NCBI RefSeq assembly: GCF_001864835.1
Contig: NZ_MJGI01000003.1
Coordinates: forward strand, 62,001-126,000
DNA from: Curtobacterium sp. MCBA15_001
GTDB taxonomy: Bacteria > Actinomycetota > Actinomycetes > Actinomycetales > Microbacteriaceae
Length of the DNA stretch: 64,000 nt
Direction of reading: 5' to 3'
Shown: positions 1 to 8,760 of the stretch, one piece after another
How the letters are laid out: each line of letters begins with the position of its first letter
Numbering within the stretch: position 1 is the first letter of the stretch
Notes under the pieces: model-generated
Told to the model about the DNA's origin: nothing
Database searches by the model: none
What the model saw: the letters and a program-made list of their open reading frames with translations, nothing else
Translations under genes and position numbers: made by a program

Positions 1-715
1 TCCAACCTGCAATGCTGCGGGCGATGGTGTACAGCTCGCTGCTCTTCAACTGCTGCTCGGAAGGGTAGAAGTAATCATGAAAGCGGTGAACCTCAACGGT
101 TACTGCTTCCAGAAAGCTGTCGTAGTGCTGGTGGAACTTTCGCTGCTTGTACGCCCAGGTACGTACCGTCTCAAAGGTGGTGCTATTCCTGCCTTCCCCT
201 GATTCCGTCAGGGTTGAGTGTTCGGTGGCGGCAGTACGAGGAGTGAACGGCTCAAACTCGGACAGCGGGAACAGATGGTCAGTGCCCCACTCGGTGATGA
301 ACGCATCATGGAAGGGATTACTGGTGAGCTGTTCGGTGTACTTCGCATCCGCTCCGAGTGCTGCTCTGAGGCGCTGCATGATGTCGCTGCGGTAGCGGCG
401 CGCAGCTTCGGTTCCCATGAAGCCTGCGAGGTTGAAGCGGATGTGAGCATGACCACTGGCTCGGCTCACCGTGGTGAGGCTCGGCTCAGGGATGATGCCG
501 TCTTCCCATACGGCGGTTTTCACCGCCCAGGAAGCCTGAGGGTGGTCCAAATCAAGGGTAATGCAGTTCGGGGCCTGCTTTGCGGTGGTTTCAATGAGGC
601 GGTAGCTGAGCGCATCTGAGCGGCTACGGCGGTACGACCCGAGCCGCTTCGGGTCGTTACTTGCGAGCGGGTAGCGAGGATTCCATAAATCGGTGAAGTC
701 GTCGGCGGTGAGCAT
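1..715 (-). CDS. Plasmid-type replication initiator Rep, partial (C-terminus beyond left edge)
   Basis: The minus frame is open from ATG at 715 to the window edge, at least 238 codons, so the stop lies outside. AGGAG at 724-728 precedes the ATG. Around residues 51-58 the protein has CITLDLDHP, an acidic motif like that of the primase-like Replicase family (PF03090), and at residues 87-91 SGHAH, matching the GHAH signature of ColE2-type and actinobacterial plasmid Rep proteins. Such proteins start plasmid replication by priming at the origin. It is transcribed away from the rest of the element and sits behind unusual leader DNA (716-1257). Family assignment is by motif; the C-terminal PriCT-like part cannot be seen. 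Confidence 0.8.
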   Translation of the reverse strand, partial: MLTADDFTDLWNPRYPLASNDPKRLGSYRRSRSDALSYRLIETTAKQAPNCITLDLDHPQASWAVKTAVWEDGIIPEPSLTTVSRASGHAHIRFNLAGFMGTEAARRYRSDIMQRLRAALGADAKYTEQLTSNPFHDAFITEWGTDHLFPLSEFEPFTPRTAATEHSTLTESGEGRNSTTFETVRTWAYKQRKFHQHYDSFLEAVTVEVHRFHDYFYPSEQQLKSSELYTIARSIAGW

Positions 716-803
716 GATGTTTTCTCCTGGTGATGTGCGTGTGTTCCTTTCGTTGACTGTCTGTATGAGCTGGTGATGAATCCAGCGCATCTGCGCTTTG
801 CAT

Positions 804-815
804 ATAACTATCGGC
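804..815 (-). promoter_or_regulatory. AGCCGATAG-family promoter motif, rep
   Basis: On the minus strand this reads GCCGATAGTTAT, 88 bases before the rep ATG. It is one of eight related motifs in the element. The GATAGT part could act as a -10 hexamer; no convincing -35 is visible. The leader downstream contains a short AGCGCA dyad. Confidence 0.45.
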
Positions 816-867
816 AGTCTCTCACATCTTTACGTTTCGTCACATTTTCAGCGATTTGGCATGAAGA

Positions 868-896
868 AAGCCCACAGCTACAAGAGCTGTGGGCTT
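868..896 (-). terminator. Hairpin terminator in rep leader region
   Basis: 12-bp perfect stem (868-879 with 885-896), 5-base loop. Read on the minus strand it is followed by TCTTC, so it best terminates leftward transcripts starting near 959. Confidence 0.6.
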
Positions 897-958
897 CACT
901 TCTATCTCCAAGAGTGGGGCCTTGTGTTCCCCTCGCAGGGCATCACACCTACATACTT

Positions 959-970
959 ATTACTATCGGC
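959..970 (-). promoter_or_regulatory. AGCCGATAG-family promoter motif, short leftward transcript
   Basis: Reads GCCGATAGTAAT on the minus strand. Only about 60 bases separate it from the hairpin at 896-868, so a transcript from here would be a short RNA. A 13-codon ATG frame lies between, without a good ribosome site. Confidence 0.4.
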
Positions 971-1076
971 TACTCATTCCGCTTCCCATCACTTTCCCCG
1001 CTCGTTACTTTCACCTCAGGGGGGTACACACCCAAGTCAGGATATTCCCTTGAAGGGCCTTCCGTACCCTCAAATG

Positions 1077-1115
1077 AATCAACCCCTCAGGCAAGTAGCA
1101 CCTGAGGGGTTGATT
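1077..1115. terminator. 15-bp stem hairpin
   Basis: Perfect 15-bp stem (1077-1091 with 1101-1115) and 9-base loop, flanked by A/T on both sides, so it could work in both directions. It lies 130 bases downstream (minus strand) of the promoter motif at 1246-1257. Confidence 0.6.
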
Positions 1116-1187
1116 TGGACCCACCAGCTCATCAAATGGAATGAGTGAACAACTTGAACACTCAAAAGCCGTTATCTGCTGGCTGAT

Positions 1188-1240
1188 GTGGGTGGGAGGT
1201 AGAGAACAGACCGAGAGGTTAAGGTTGAACTCCCACCCAC
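1188..1240 (+). terminator. Hairpin with T-tract
   Basis: 11-bp stem (1188-1198 with 1230-1240) enclosing 31 bases and followed by TTTT on the plus strand. It lies just inside the minus-strand promoter motif at 1246-1257, so it would also be the 5' structure of that transcript. Confidence 0.45.
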
Positions 1241-1245
1241 TTTTG

Positions 1246-1257
1246 ATATCTATCGGA
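1246..1257 (-). promoter_or_regulatory. AGCCGATAG-family promoter motif
   Basis: Reads TCCGATAGATAT on the minus strand. No coding sequence is evident downstream before the hairpin at 1115-1077, so it may drive a short non-coding RNA. Confidence 0.35.
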
Positions 1258-1491
1258 ACCAGCACGGCCCCCTGCAACTGAGCTGCGGGAGGCCGTGCCA
1301 GGATTTCCATCCCGAGGATGTGGTGCTGCTGGTTGCAGCAATTGGAAGCGTAGCAGCCGTTTTGCGGGCTTGGAAGTCCGTTTTGACGCAACGACCCACG
1401 AGAACGCTACAAACACGCCAGCGGCCCTCCGGTGGCTTGCTGAGGCACATTCCGCGTTCATGCGGTGGCGAATGGGTCGGTGGGGTGGGTG

Positions 1492-1576
1492 TCGGGTACT
1501 GAGAGGACGGGTTGATGAGTACCCGATTGCACGCCCAGCACGATACAGGCCATGTCCCCTTTGAGTACCCGATTGC
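1492..1576. repeat. GTACCCG repeat cluster 1
   Basis: Three copies: an inverted pair (1492-1500 against 1518-1526, 9-bp arms) and a third at 1563-1576 preceded by TCCCCTTT. The 18-base form spanning 1554-1571 recurs at 4129-4146 and 5657-5674. Confidence 0.7.
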
Positions 1577-1627
1577 ACTCCCACTTCGGGCTGGAAAAAC
1601 CTCTCGTTTGATTGCTGATTCGCCCTA

Positions 1628-1640
1628 CGGCGATAGGAAT
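1628..1640 (+). promoter_or_regulatory. AGCCGATAG-family promoter motif, VirB6-like gene
   Basis: GGCGATAGGAAT, 28 bases before the ATG at 1669. TTGATT at 1608-1613 lies 18 bases upstream of GATAGG, a plausible -35. Confidence 0.5.
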
Positions 1641-1668
1641 ACAGCACCCAACGAAAGGGAACTACATC

Positions 1669-4041
<2,373 letters not shown>

Positions 4042-4043
4042 CG

Positions 4044-4078
4044 AGAACCCCCTCACTTGAAACAGGTGAGGGGGTTCT
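4044..4078 (+). terminator. Rho-independent terminator after VirB6-like gene
   Basis: 13-bp stem (4044-4056 with 4066-4078), 9-base loop, followed by TCTTCTCTT. Begins 3 bases after the stop codon. Confidence 0.85.
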
Positions 4079-4087
4079 TCTTCTCTT

Positions 4088-4219
4088 GGGGACATGTTTT
4101 TACGTACCCGATTGTATCGCGCAGTCAGGTCCCTTTTGAGTACCCGTTCGAAACTACGGGAATGAGGGTGAACGAAGCGCATGCAATAAAAGGGGGACAT
4201 GACATCGGGTACCCGTTTA
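4088..4219 (+). repeat. GTACCCG repeat cluster 2
   Basis: Three copies: GGGGACAT at 4088 with GTACCCG at 4104; the 18-base variant at 4129-4146; GGGGACAT at 4193 with GTACCCG at 4209. The GGGGACAT-to-GTACCCG distance is 16 bases in both bipartite copies. The last copy abuts the promoter motif at 4218-4231. Confidence 0.75.
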
Positions 4220-4231
4220 GCCGATAGGAAT
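4218..4231 (+). promoter_or_regulatory. AGCCGATAG-family promoter motif
   Basis: TAGCCGATAGGAAT, 41 bases before the ATG at 4273. ATGACA at 4199-4204 with an 18-base spacer could be a -35. A GTACCCG copy lies in the spacer, where a bound protein would block or activate transcription. Confidence 0.5.
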
Positions 4232-4272
4232 AAAGGAAATAGACGAACGCAATCGAAAGGAAGTATCCCATC

Positions 4273-5211
4273 ATGTGCAGAGCGAAAGAACACGGCGGGC
4301 GCAGATGCCGAGCGCATCAAAAAGAGTGGCAGGAACTCACCGTTGAGGAGCAGGACGAGCTTCTCCGCTTGGAAGAAGAACGACGTAATGCGAAGAAGCG
4401 GAGCGAGCGAGTCACGGTTCGTATCACCCGTCAGCAGCAATCCTGGTTACTGGCGCAGCAGGTAACGCCTGAGGCGGCCCACAATCGTGTCGTAAGCACA
4501 CCGTTCCTTACTGAGCGCTCCCTCGCGCAGGTGATCGCTGCCTCCGAATCAGCAGCGATCAACGCTACCGAGGAGCAGAACAAACAGCAGCCAGGTAGCC
4601 GAACACCCGCATCAGGTAGCCCCGCTCCGATGAAGATGAAGCTGAGTCTGACCAAGGAAGAAGACGCAGTGCTTCAAGTGGAAGCGGCCCACTACGGGCT
4701 GCCAAAAGCAGAGTACGCTCGCCGCCAGCTCACGGAGGAAGACGTGCGCCGCCATCCTCTCAGTATGGGGACAGATGCTCGCCAGGTCCGCGAAGCATGG
4801 CTGCACATCCCCGAGGGTGACCGCCGCGAACTTGTGCAGCAGCGCGTGAGCGCCGAACAGCAGATTGCACAGTGTAAGGAACGCATGCGCGACTTGGAAC
4901 GAGTCATCATCCTCAAACGTGGTACGGGAGACGAAGAAGACTACGAGCAGGTGGGAGCCGCAATGCGCGAGAAGGCTCTATTGAAACTCAGCTTGGAGGA
5001 ACTGCAAGAGCAGCACGGAGCGGAGATGCAGCGGAAGCGCGAGGCCACCCTCCGCCGCGAGCAGGGTGTCCAGAAGTTGCGAACAGCGTTGAACATGAGC
5101 ATGGCGGCAATGCGCCTCGTCAAGAGTAGAAAGCACTCTGAGGCTTTCATCCTCGGGTTCGGTGCTGTGGCGGTTGGTGTGGCAGCCCGCCATGCCCGCC
5201 GCGATGCGTAG
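4273..5211 (+). CDS. Zinc-knuckle/coiled-coil element protein, possible DNA-processing accessory
   Basis: 312 residues, ATG 4273 with AAAGGAAG upstream. Residues 1-15 (MCRAKEHGGRRCRAH) place two Cys and a His as in short actinobacterial CxnCxxH zinc-binding N-termini. Two similar segments, VTVRITRQQQSWLLAQQ (about 47-63) and MKLSLTKEEDAVLQVEA (about 117-133), resemble ribbon-helix-helix or MobC-like DNA-binding halves. A long charged coiled coil (about 170-290) precedes a weakly hydrophobic C-terminus. It sits beside the inverted-repeat-rich region, so a relaxosome accessory role is possible. I do not recognise the family. Confidence 0.7.
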   Translation: MCRAKEHGGRRCRAHQKEWQELTVEEQDELLRLEEERRNAKKRSERVTVRITRQQQSWLLAQQVTPEAAHNRVVSTPFLTERSLAQVIAASESAAINATEEQNKQQPGSRTPASGSPAPMKMKLSLTKEEDAVLQVEAAHYGLPKAEYARRQLTEEDVRRHPLSMGTDARQVREAWLHIPEGDRRELVQQRVSAEQQIAQCKERMRDLERVIILKRGTGDEEDYEQVGAAMREKALLKLSLEELQEQHGAEMQRKREATLRREQGVQKLRTALNMSMAAMRLVKSRKHSEAFILGFGAVAVGVAARHARRDA

Positions 5212-5221
5212 CTATCAGCTC

Positions 5222-5264
5222 GAAGCTCCACACACTGACTCCCTGTTCAGCGTGTGGAGCTTTC
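5222..5264 (+). terminator. Terminator after zinc-knuckle gene
   Basis: 11-bp stem (5223-5233 with 5252-5262) with a further CTGA/TCAG pairing inside the loop, followed by TCTTC. Confidence 0.8.
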
Positions 5265-5274
5265 TTCATACACA

Positions 5275-5361
5275 GGGGACATCGTTTTGGGTACCCGTTT
5301 ATATTCGGACTCGTCCCCTACGGGTACCCCTTTTTCTCGTCCCCCTACGGGTACCCGTTTA
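5275..5361 (+). repeat. GTACCCG repeat cluster 3
   Basis: Three copies at 5289-5301, 5321-5333 and 5348-5361. The first carries GGGGACAT at 5275 with the 16-base offset. The first and third continue as TTTATATT. ACGGGTACCCGT at 5347-5358 is a perfect palindrome. Confidence 0.75.
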
Positions 5362-5379
5362 TATTGTTCAGTCCCAGAG

Positions 5380-5413
5380 AACCCCGACTGCTCATACACA
5401 TTCAGTCGGGGTT
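5380..5413 (-). terminator. Hairpin, possible bidirectional terminator
   Basis: 11-bp stem (5380-5390 with 5403-5413), 12-base loop. On the minus strand it overlaps the stop of the weak ORF 5402-5698 and is followed by TTCTCT. Confidence 0.55.
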
Positions 5414-5614
5414 TACCACGAACCAGTTCGCGCCGATTGCCAATCGAGCGAGCTGGATCGTTCCCTGAACTCGCGCAAGCGGCCCGAGGGCCACGATTTC
5501 AAGAAGCCGCGCCTCAACAACCCTCTCGTTCATCTTCAATACGACAAGAACGTCTCCGCTGATGCAAGCAATCGCAGACAAGCAGATGGCGAATCCTTGA
5601 ACCACCCGCTCACC
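5402..5614 (-). CDS. Doubtful small protein
   Basis: A minus frame open from 5698 to 5402 ends inside a terminator-like hairpin, which favours a real gene. A GTG start near 5614 would give about 70 residues with a short hydrophobic stretch (GFAICLSAIACISGDVLVVL). Ribosome sites are poor and no family is recognised. Overlapping plus-strand frames are no better. Exact start is a guess. Confidence 0.25.
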   Translation of the reverse strand, partial: GERVVQGFAICLSAIACISGDVLVVLKMNERVVEARLLEIVALGPLARVQGTIQLARLAIGANWFVVNPD

Positions 5615-5656
5615 TACTACTAACACCTCACCGCGCCGCAAACTCCTGTCAAAGCC

Positions 5657-5680
5657 GTCCCTTTTGGGTACCCGTTTACA
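5657..5680 (+). repeat. GTACCCG repeat, single copy
   Basis: GTCCCTTTTGGGTACCCG at 5657-5674 followed by TTTACATTC, the same 18-base form seen at 1554 and 4129. Confidence 0.7.
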
Positions 5681-5833
5681 TTCGGGCTTCGCCCTCAAAA
5701 GAAACTATCTCCTCCCCCGACATCAGCTTGCGCCAGCACACACGCCCCCGCACCAAATAACCAAACCCACACAGCCCCGCAGGGAACAACAAGGCGCGCA
5801 TCAAAGCTCGCCGTCTGAGAGCTTGGGGGGAAT

Positions 5834-6018
5834 CAAGAGGGTGGTACGCCCCTCTTGCACTCTCGCAGTGGTGGACACTGCGAACGGGGTCAAGCAGCGT
5901 TCGCTGCTGTGGGGATGTTCGCGGGGAGGCTGGCCCCCGCGTGACCGCAGTGGTCACCCTGCGCACCTTGTTCACATGTGCAGAGAGTGAGCAGGGTTGT
6001 AGGGGTTGCAACCCCTAC
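5834..6018. other. Inverted-repeat cluster, candidate oriT or oriV
   Basis: Consecutive dyads within 185 bases: 5834-5841/5850-5857 (8 bp), 5865-5870/5876-5881 (6 bp), 5880-5886/5898-5904 (7 bp), 5920-5926/5935-5941 (7 bp), 5941-5946/5952-5957 (6 bp), and a perfect 20-bp palindrome at 5999-6018. A hairpin followed by unstructured sequence is typical of relaxase nick regions. No protein-coding signal overlaps. Confidence 0.5.
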
Positions 6019-6323
6019 GTCAGGTCCTCTGACTTTGCGGCGTAGCCGCTGTGTTGTTGTTGTCCCCCTCCCCTACCCAAGGTTCCGTTCCTGCGGTACT
6101 CAGGCACCCACTTCTGCTTCTCTTCTTCTTTTTCTCTTCTTCTACTACTTCTGCTGGTAATTGCTCACAGTGCGATGTTCACTCTGTGAACTGGTAGCAG
6201 GCATGCGCACTGCATGTTCACATCCGTAGGAACGCTCTTCTTGATTCGTCGGTGTAAATGAACAGTGAACGCGTGTTCACTTCTCCATGCTCCGCAGGAA
6301 CCATCACTTGCTGAGGAGTGAAC
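5970..6323. promoter_or_regulatory. GTTCAC/GTGAAC operator cluster
   Basis: Hexamers at 5970, 6177, 6186 (reverse), 6216, 6265 (reverse), 6275 and 6318 (reverse). The 6177-6191 pair forms GTTCAC-N3-GTGAAC and the 6265-6280 pair GTGAAC-N4-GTTCAC, both dyads of the size bound by dimeric repressors. They lie upstream of the replication-relaxation gene. Confidence 0.55.
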
Positions 6324-6520
6324 TCACTGCGCACATGGTGTGTTTGCAGGCCATTGTTTACACCTATGTTTTATTGCACTGTTGGGGTAGCAGCGCAACA
6401 CGGGTACATACAGGGGTTGACTATCGCAGCGAGAGGGTTGAGTTTTCGCGTTTTCAAGGGCTTTCGGTGAGCACGTGGGTGATTGGAACTTTCTCGGCTT
6501 CTCATCAGCTTCCCCTCGGC

Positions 6521-6534
6521 AAGCCGATAGGAAT
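6521..6534 (+). promoter_or_regulatory. AGCCGATAG-family promoter motif, replication-relaxation gene
   Basis: AAGCCGATAGGAAT, 46 bases before the ATG at 6581. No clear -35. Confidence 0.5.
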
Positions 6535-6580
6535 CAACATAGGTTCCAACACGACTTTTGTACGACCGAAGGATACAGCA

Positions 6581-7669
6581 ATGAACACACCATTTCCAGG
6601 CTCCACGAGCCTCACACACCAGCAGATGCACCCAGCCCCAAACGCCGTTAGCGACGATTTTGACGATTGGGAAGATGGGGCTTATACACCTGACGCTTCC
6701 CAAATCCAGTACCGCAAGAATGGCCGAGAGGCTTCCCGAACCATCTCGGAAGCACGAGCAGGGCTGCGTATCCAGCCTCGGGATGTCGAGCTGCTCACGT
6801 TCGTGGAGCAGCACGGTTTCGCCCTCGCCAGTCACCTCTCACGACTCACAGGGGACTCCGAAAGCGCCGTACAGCAGCGAATGAAGAAGCTCGCCAAGGG
6901 GTTCTGGACGACCTCCGTAGCGATGGATGCAGGTCGGCTCGTGTGGCTCCCAACGACTGACACGAGCCTGCTCACTGGACTCGACCTACCCATCACCAGA
7001 GGTGGAGTGAAGGACGCACTGTTCCGCCATCAGTACGCCGCAGCAGCTGTCTCAGCAGAGCTGCAACGCATCACACCGAACGACGCTTCCGACGTGCTGG
7101 GAGTCGCTCGGCAGGGCGATTCGTTCCCGATGCGGTCCCGTTTCCCTCACAACGAGATGCTCTTCAACGAGCCGTTCGAGGGCGTAGCGCCAGGCTACGG
7201 GGAGACTGTTTTGACGGAGCGACAGCTTCGTTCAGGGCTTGATGCGTTTCGTGCGCAGCGGAGCCGCGACGAGATGCGACGCGCTGTTGCAGTCGCCTCA
7301 GCAGACCCTGACGCACCTGAACTGAACCTCGGCGCGGGTGCCTTGTTCATCATCTACCGAGACTCAACAGGCACGGGAGAGCATGTTCCTGACCTCGTTG
7401 CCGCCCGTCCGAGAGGCGAAGACGGACACCCGCGGCATGTTGCTGTGGAGGTTGAGCTGACTCCGAAATCCACTGATGAGTACCGCGCGATCCATCGTGC
7501 CTACTCACGCTATGGAGACATGTACGAGCGTGTCGTGTGGTTCACTCCCCGCTCCGACATCGCCAACCTGCTGCGATCCGTGAACACGGGATCGGACGAC
7601 ATGGGCGACCGCTGGCAAGTGCGGAAGCTCCCCGCGCGGTTCGTCTACCAAGCCTTCACGACTCGGTAA
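6581..7669 (+). CDS. Replication-relaxation family protein
   Basis: 362 residues from ATG 6581, with GAAGGA at 6568-6573; the longer frame from 6287 runs through the promoter and operators and is rejected. A winged-helix-like segment at about residues 57-105 (RDVELLTFVEQHGFALASHL) is followed by a C-terminal region with PDLVA (about 265), VAVEVELTPK (about 284) and a Tyr-rich helix. This order matches the Replic_Relax family (PF13814) of actinobacterial plasmids and conjugative elements, whose C-terminus resembles a PD-(D/E)xK nuclease fold. Likely role: DNA processing in replication or transfer; the biochemistry is not established. Upstream operators suggest tight control. Confidence 0.8.
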   Translation: MNTPFPGSTSLTHQQMHPAPNAVSDDFDDWEDGAYTPDASQIQYRKNGREASRTISEARAGLRIQPRDVELLTFVEQHGFALASHLSRLTGDSESAVQQRMKKLAKGFWTTSVAMDAGRLVWLPTTDTSLLTGLDLPITRGGVKDALFRHQYAAAAVSAELQRITPNDASDVLGVARQGDSFPMRSRFPHNEMLFNEPFEGVAPGYGETVLTERQLRSGLDAFRAQRSRDEMRRAVAVASADPDAPELNLGAGALFIIYRDSTGTGEHVPDLVAARPRGEDGHPRHVAVEVELTPKSTDEYRAIHRAYSRYGDMYERVVWFTPRSDIANLLRSVNTGSDDMGDRWQVRKLPARFVYQAFTTR

Positions 7670-7680
7670 GCATCCCTTGC

Positions 7681-7776
7681 GCGTACCCGATTGGACCCCT
7701 CCCGTGGTGGTGCGGGAGGGGTTTCGTCATGCGTGCAGCGCCAACACGGGGACATGGATTGAGTACCCGATTGCTC
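7681..7776 (+). repeat. GTACCCG repeat cluster 4
   Basis: Copies at 7681-7692 and 7761-7776. The second has GGGGACAT at 7748, 15 bases upstream of GTACCCG. They flank the terminator at 7695-7722. Confidence 0.7.
7695..7722 (+). terminator. Terminator after replication-relaxation gene
   Basis: 10-bp GC-rich stem (7695-7704 with 7713-7722), 8-base loop, then TTCGTC. Confidence 0.7.
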
Positions 7777-7811
7777 ACTTTCGTGTCTTTCGGCGCGGGA
7801 AGGCAACCTCG

Positions 7812-8606
7812 TCAGGCTGCTTCATCGTCCCGTTCAGTGATCCTTCCATCACTCCCCGCGAACCTGAACAGGTAGCCGATTGCCTGGACTTCGTTCGTCG
7901 TTCGCCCCTGCTCAGCGTCCCGCCGCGCCCTCCGAAGCGTCGCTTCCCAGACGGAGTACTCGGGTGAGCCGTCATCCTGCGCGCTGTCCAGAAGCCAGTC
8001 GCACGCGTCCATAACGCCACCAGTTCCGATGCCAGGGGCAAGTTCAGGAACTGGTCCTTCGGTTCCGATATGGGCGAGAACAGGACCCGACTCGTTGAGG
8101 TTCTCCTCGTCGCCATCCTCGTCCGCGCCCCTGCCTTGCTCCTGATGCAGTGCCTGTTCAAGCTCCCGAATCTCCGCTTCCAGCTTTCGGGTCTCCGCAT
8201 CAAGCTTGCGATTTTCCAGGTACGGGCGCTGTATCTTGGCGGGCAGGACCGCCAGTGATTCCACGGCGGAGGCAATGAGTTTCACGCCCGCTGCGATACC
8301 AACGACCCAGCCGCCAGCCTTCAACGCCTGGATCACGTCCATCCAGAACGGACTCCCGTAGCCCGCCCGAAGCACCCGTGCGTACTCCACGGAGCTTCCA
8401 GCGAACGATAACCGCTGATCCGCGCGATCAGCGTTCGTTACATGGTTTACGAGAGCGATCACGTGGAAGCTCATCTCAGCTGCCCGCGCGATGTCCTGCG
8501 CGGGAGCCAACGAGTCCATGGGGATTGTCAGCCTGTACCCGAAGCCATCGCCTCTGAGTAGCTGAACAACCTCCTGTTTCTTCGCCTCTCCGCTCGTGTC
8601 AGTCAT
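7812..8606 (-). CDS. Membrane-anchored coiled-coil hypothetical protein
   Basis: 264 residues from ATG 8606 with GAAGGGATGA upstream; an earlier in-frame start at 8651 lacks a ribosome site. One hydrophobic segment at about residues 97-120 (WVVGIAAGVKLIASAVESLA) is followed by a charged coiled coil (about 127-160), an acidic linker and a mixed C-terminal domain. No catalytic motif seen and family not recognised. Convergent with the replication-relaxation gene. Confidence 0.7.
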   Translation of the reverse strand: MTDTSGEAKKQEVVQLLRGDGFGYRLTIPMDSLAPAQDIARAAEMSFHVIALVNHVTNADRADQRLSFAGSSVEYARVLRAGYGSPFWMDVIQALKAGGWVVGIAAGVKLIASAVESLAVLPAKIQRPYLENRKLDAETRKLEAEIRELEQALHQEQGRGADEDGDEENLNESGPVLAHIGTEGPVPELAPGIGTGGVMDACDWLLDSAQDDGSPEYSVWEATLRRARRDAEQGRTTNEVQAIGYLFRFAGSDGRITERDDEAA

Positions 8607-8714
8607 GCGTCTCATCCCTTCGTGGGGATGTTCAGGCTCCCCCAGCAGCACCGTAGCGGGCTTCGCCGCCTGCCCAGCGGAGGCAGCACTTCGGAGAACG
8701 GCGCAGCGACAGAC

Positions 8715-8747
8715 GAACCCCTCTCACGAGCATCGTGAGAGGGGTTC
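8715..8747 (-). terminator. Terminator of the secreted-protein operon
   Basis: Perfect 15-bp stem (8715-8729 with 8733-8747), 3-base loop, 14 bases after the stop of the gene at 8761-10227. Confidence 0.8.
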
Positions 8748-8760
8748 ATGATGGTGTAGG

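Larger units (their letters stand above)
716..1668. other. Non-coding regulatory region between rep and the VirB6-like gene
   Basis: No convincing gene in about 950 bases. It holds three minus-strand AGCCGATAG-type promoter motifs (804-815, 959-970, 1246-1257), four strong inverted repeats (868-896, 1077-1115, 1188-1240, 1262-1298), copies of the GTACCCG repeat (1492-1576) and the promoter of the rightward gene (1628-1640). Alternation of promoter and hairpin on the minus strand suggests short transcripts or attenuators ahead of rep. Frames here are short, cross the hairpins and lack ribosome sites. Confidence 0.7.
5212..6580. other. 1.4-kb non-coding origin/regulatory region
   Basis: No strong gene. 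In order: terminator (5222-5264), three GTACCCG repeats (5289-5361), hairpin (5380-5413), a weak minus ORF (5402-5698), one GTACCCG repeat (5657-5680), a dense run of inverted repeats (5834-6018), a pyrimidine-rich stretch (about 6110-6155), and GTTCAC/GTGAAC operators (6177-6323) leading to the promoter motif at 6521. This layout suits an oriV or oriT plus a control region for the gene at 6581. Confidence 0.65.

Noticed and set aside
147-619. Plus-strand frames opposite rep
   Set aside because: Shadow frames; the minus strand carries conserved Rep motifs.
1011-1391. Minus frame of 126 codons in the rep leader region
   Set aside because: It crosses two strong hairpins and a promoter motif, has no ribosome site and no protein-like pattern.
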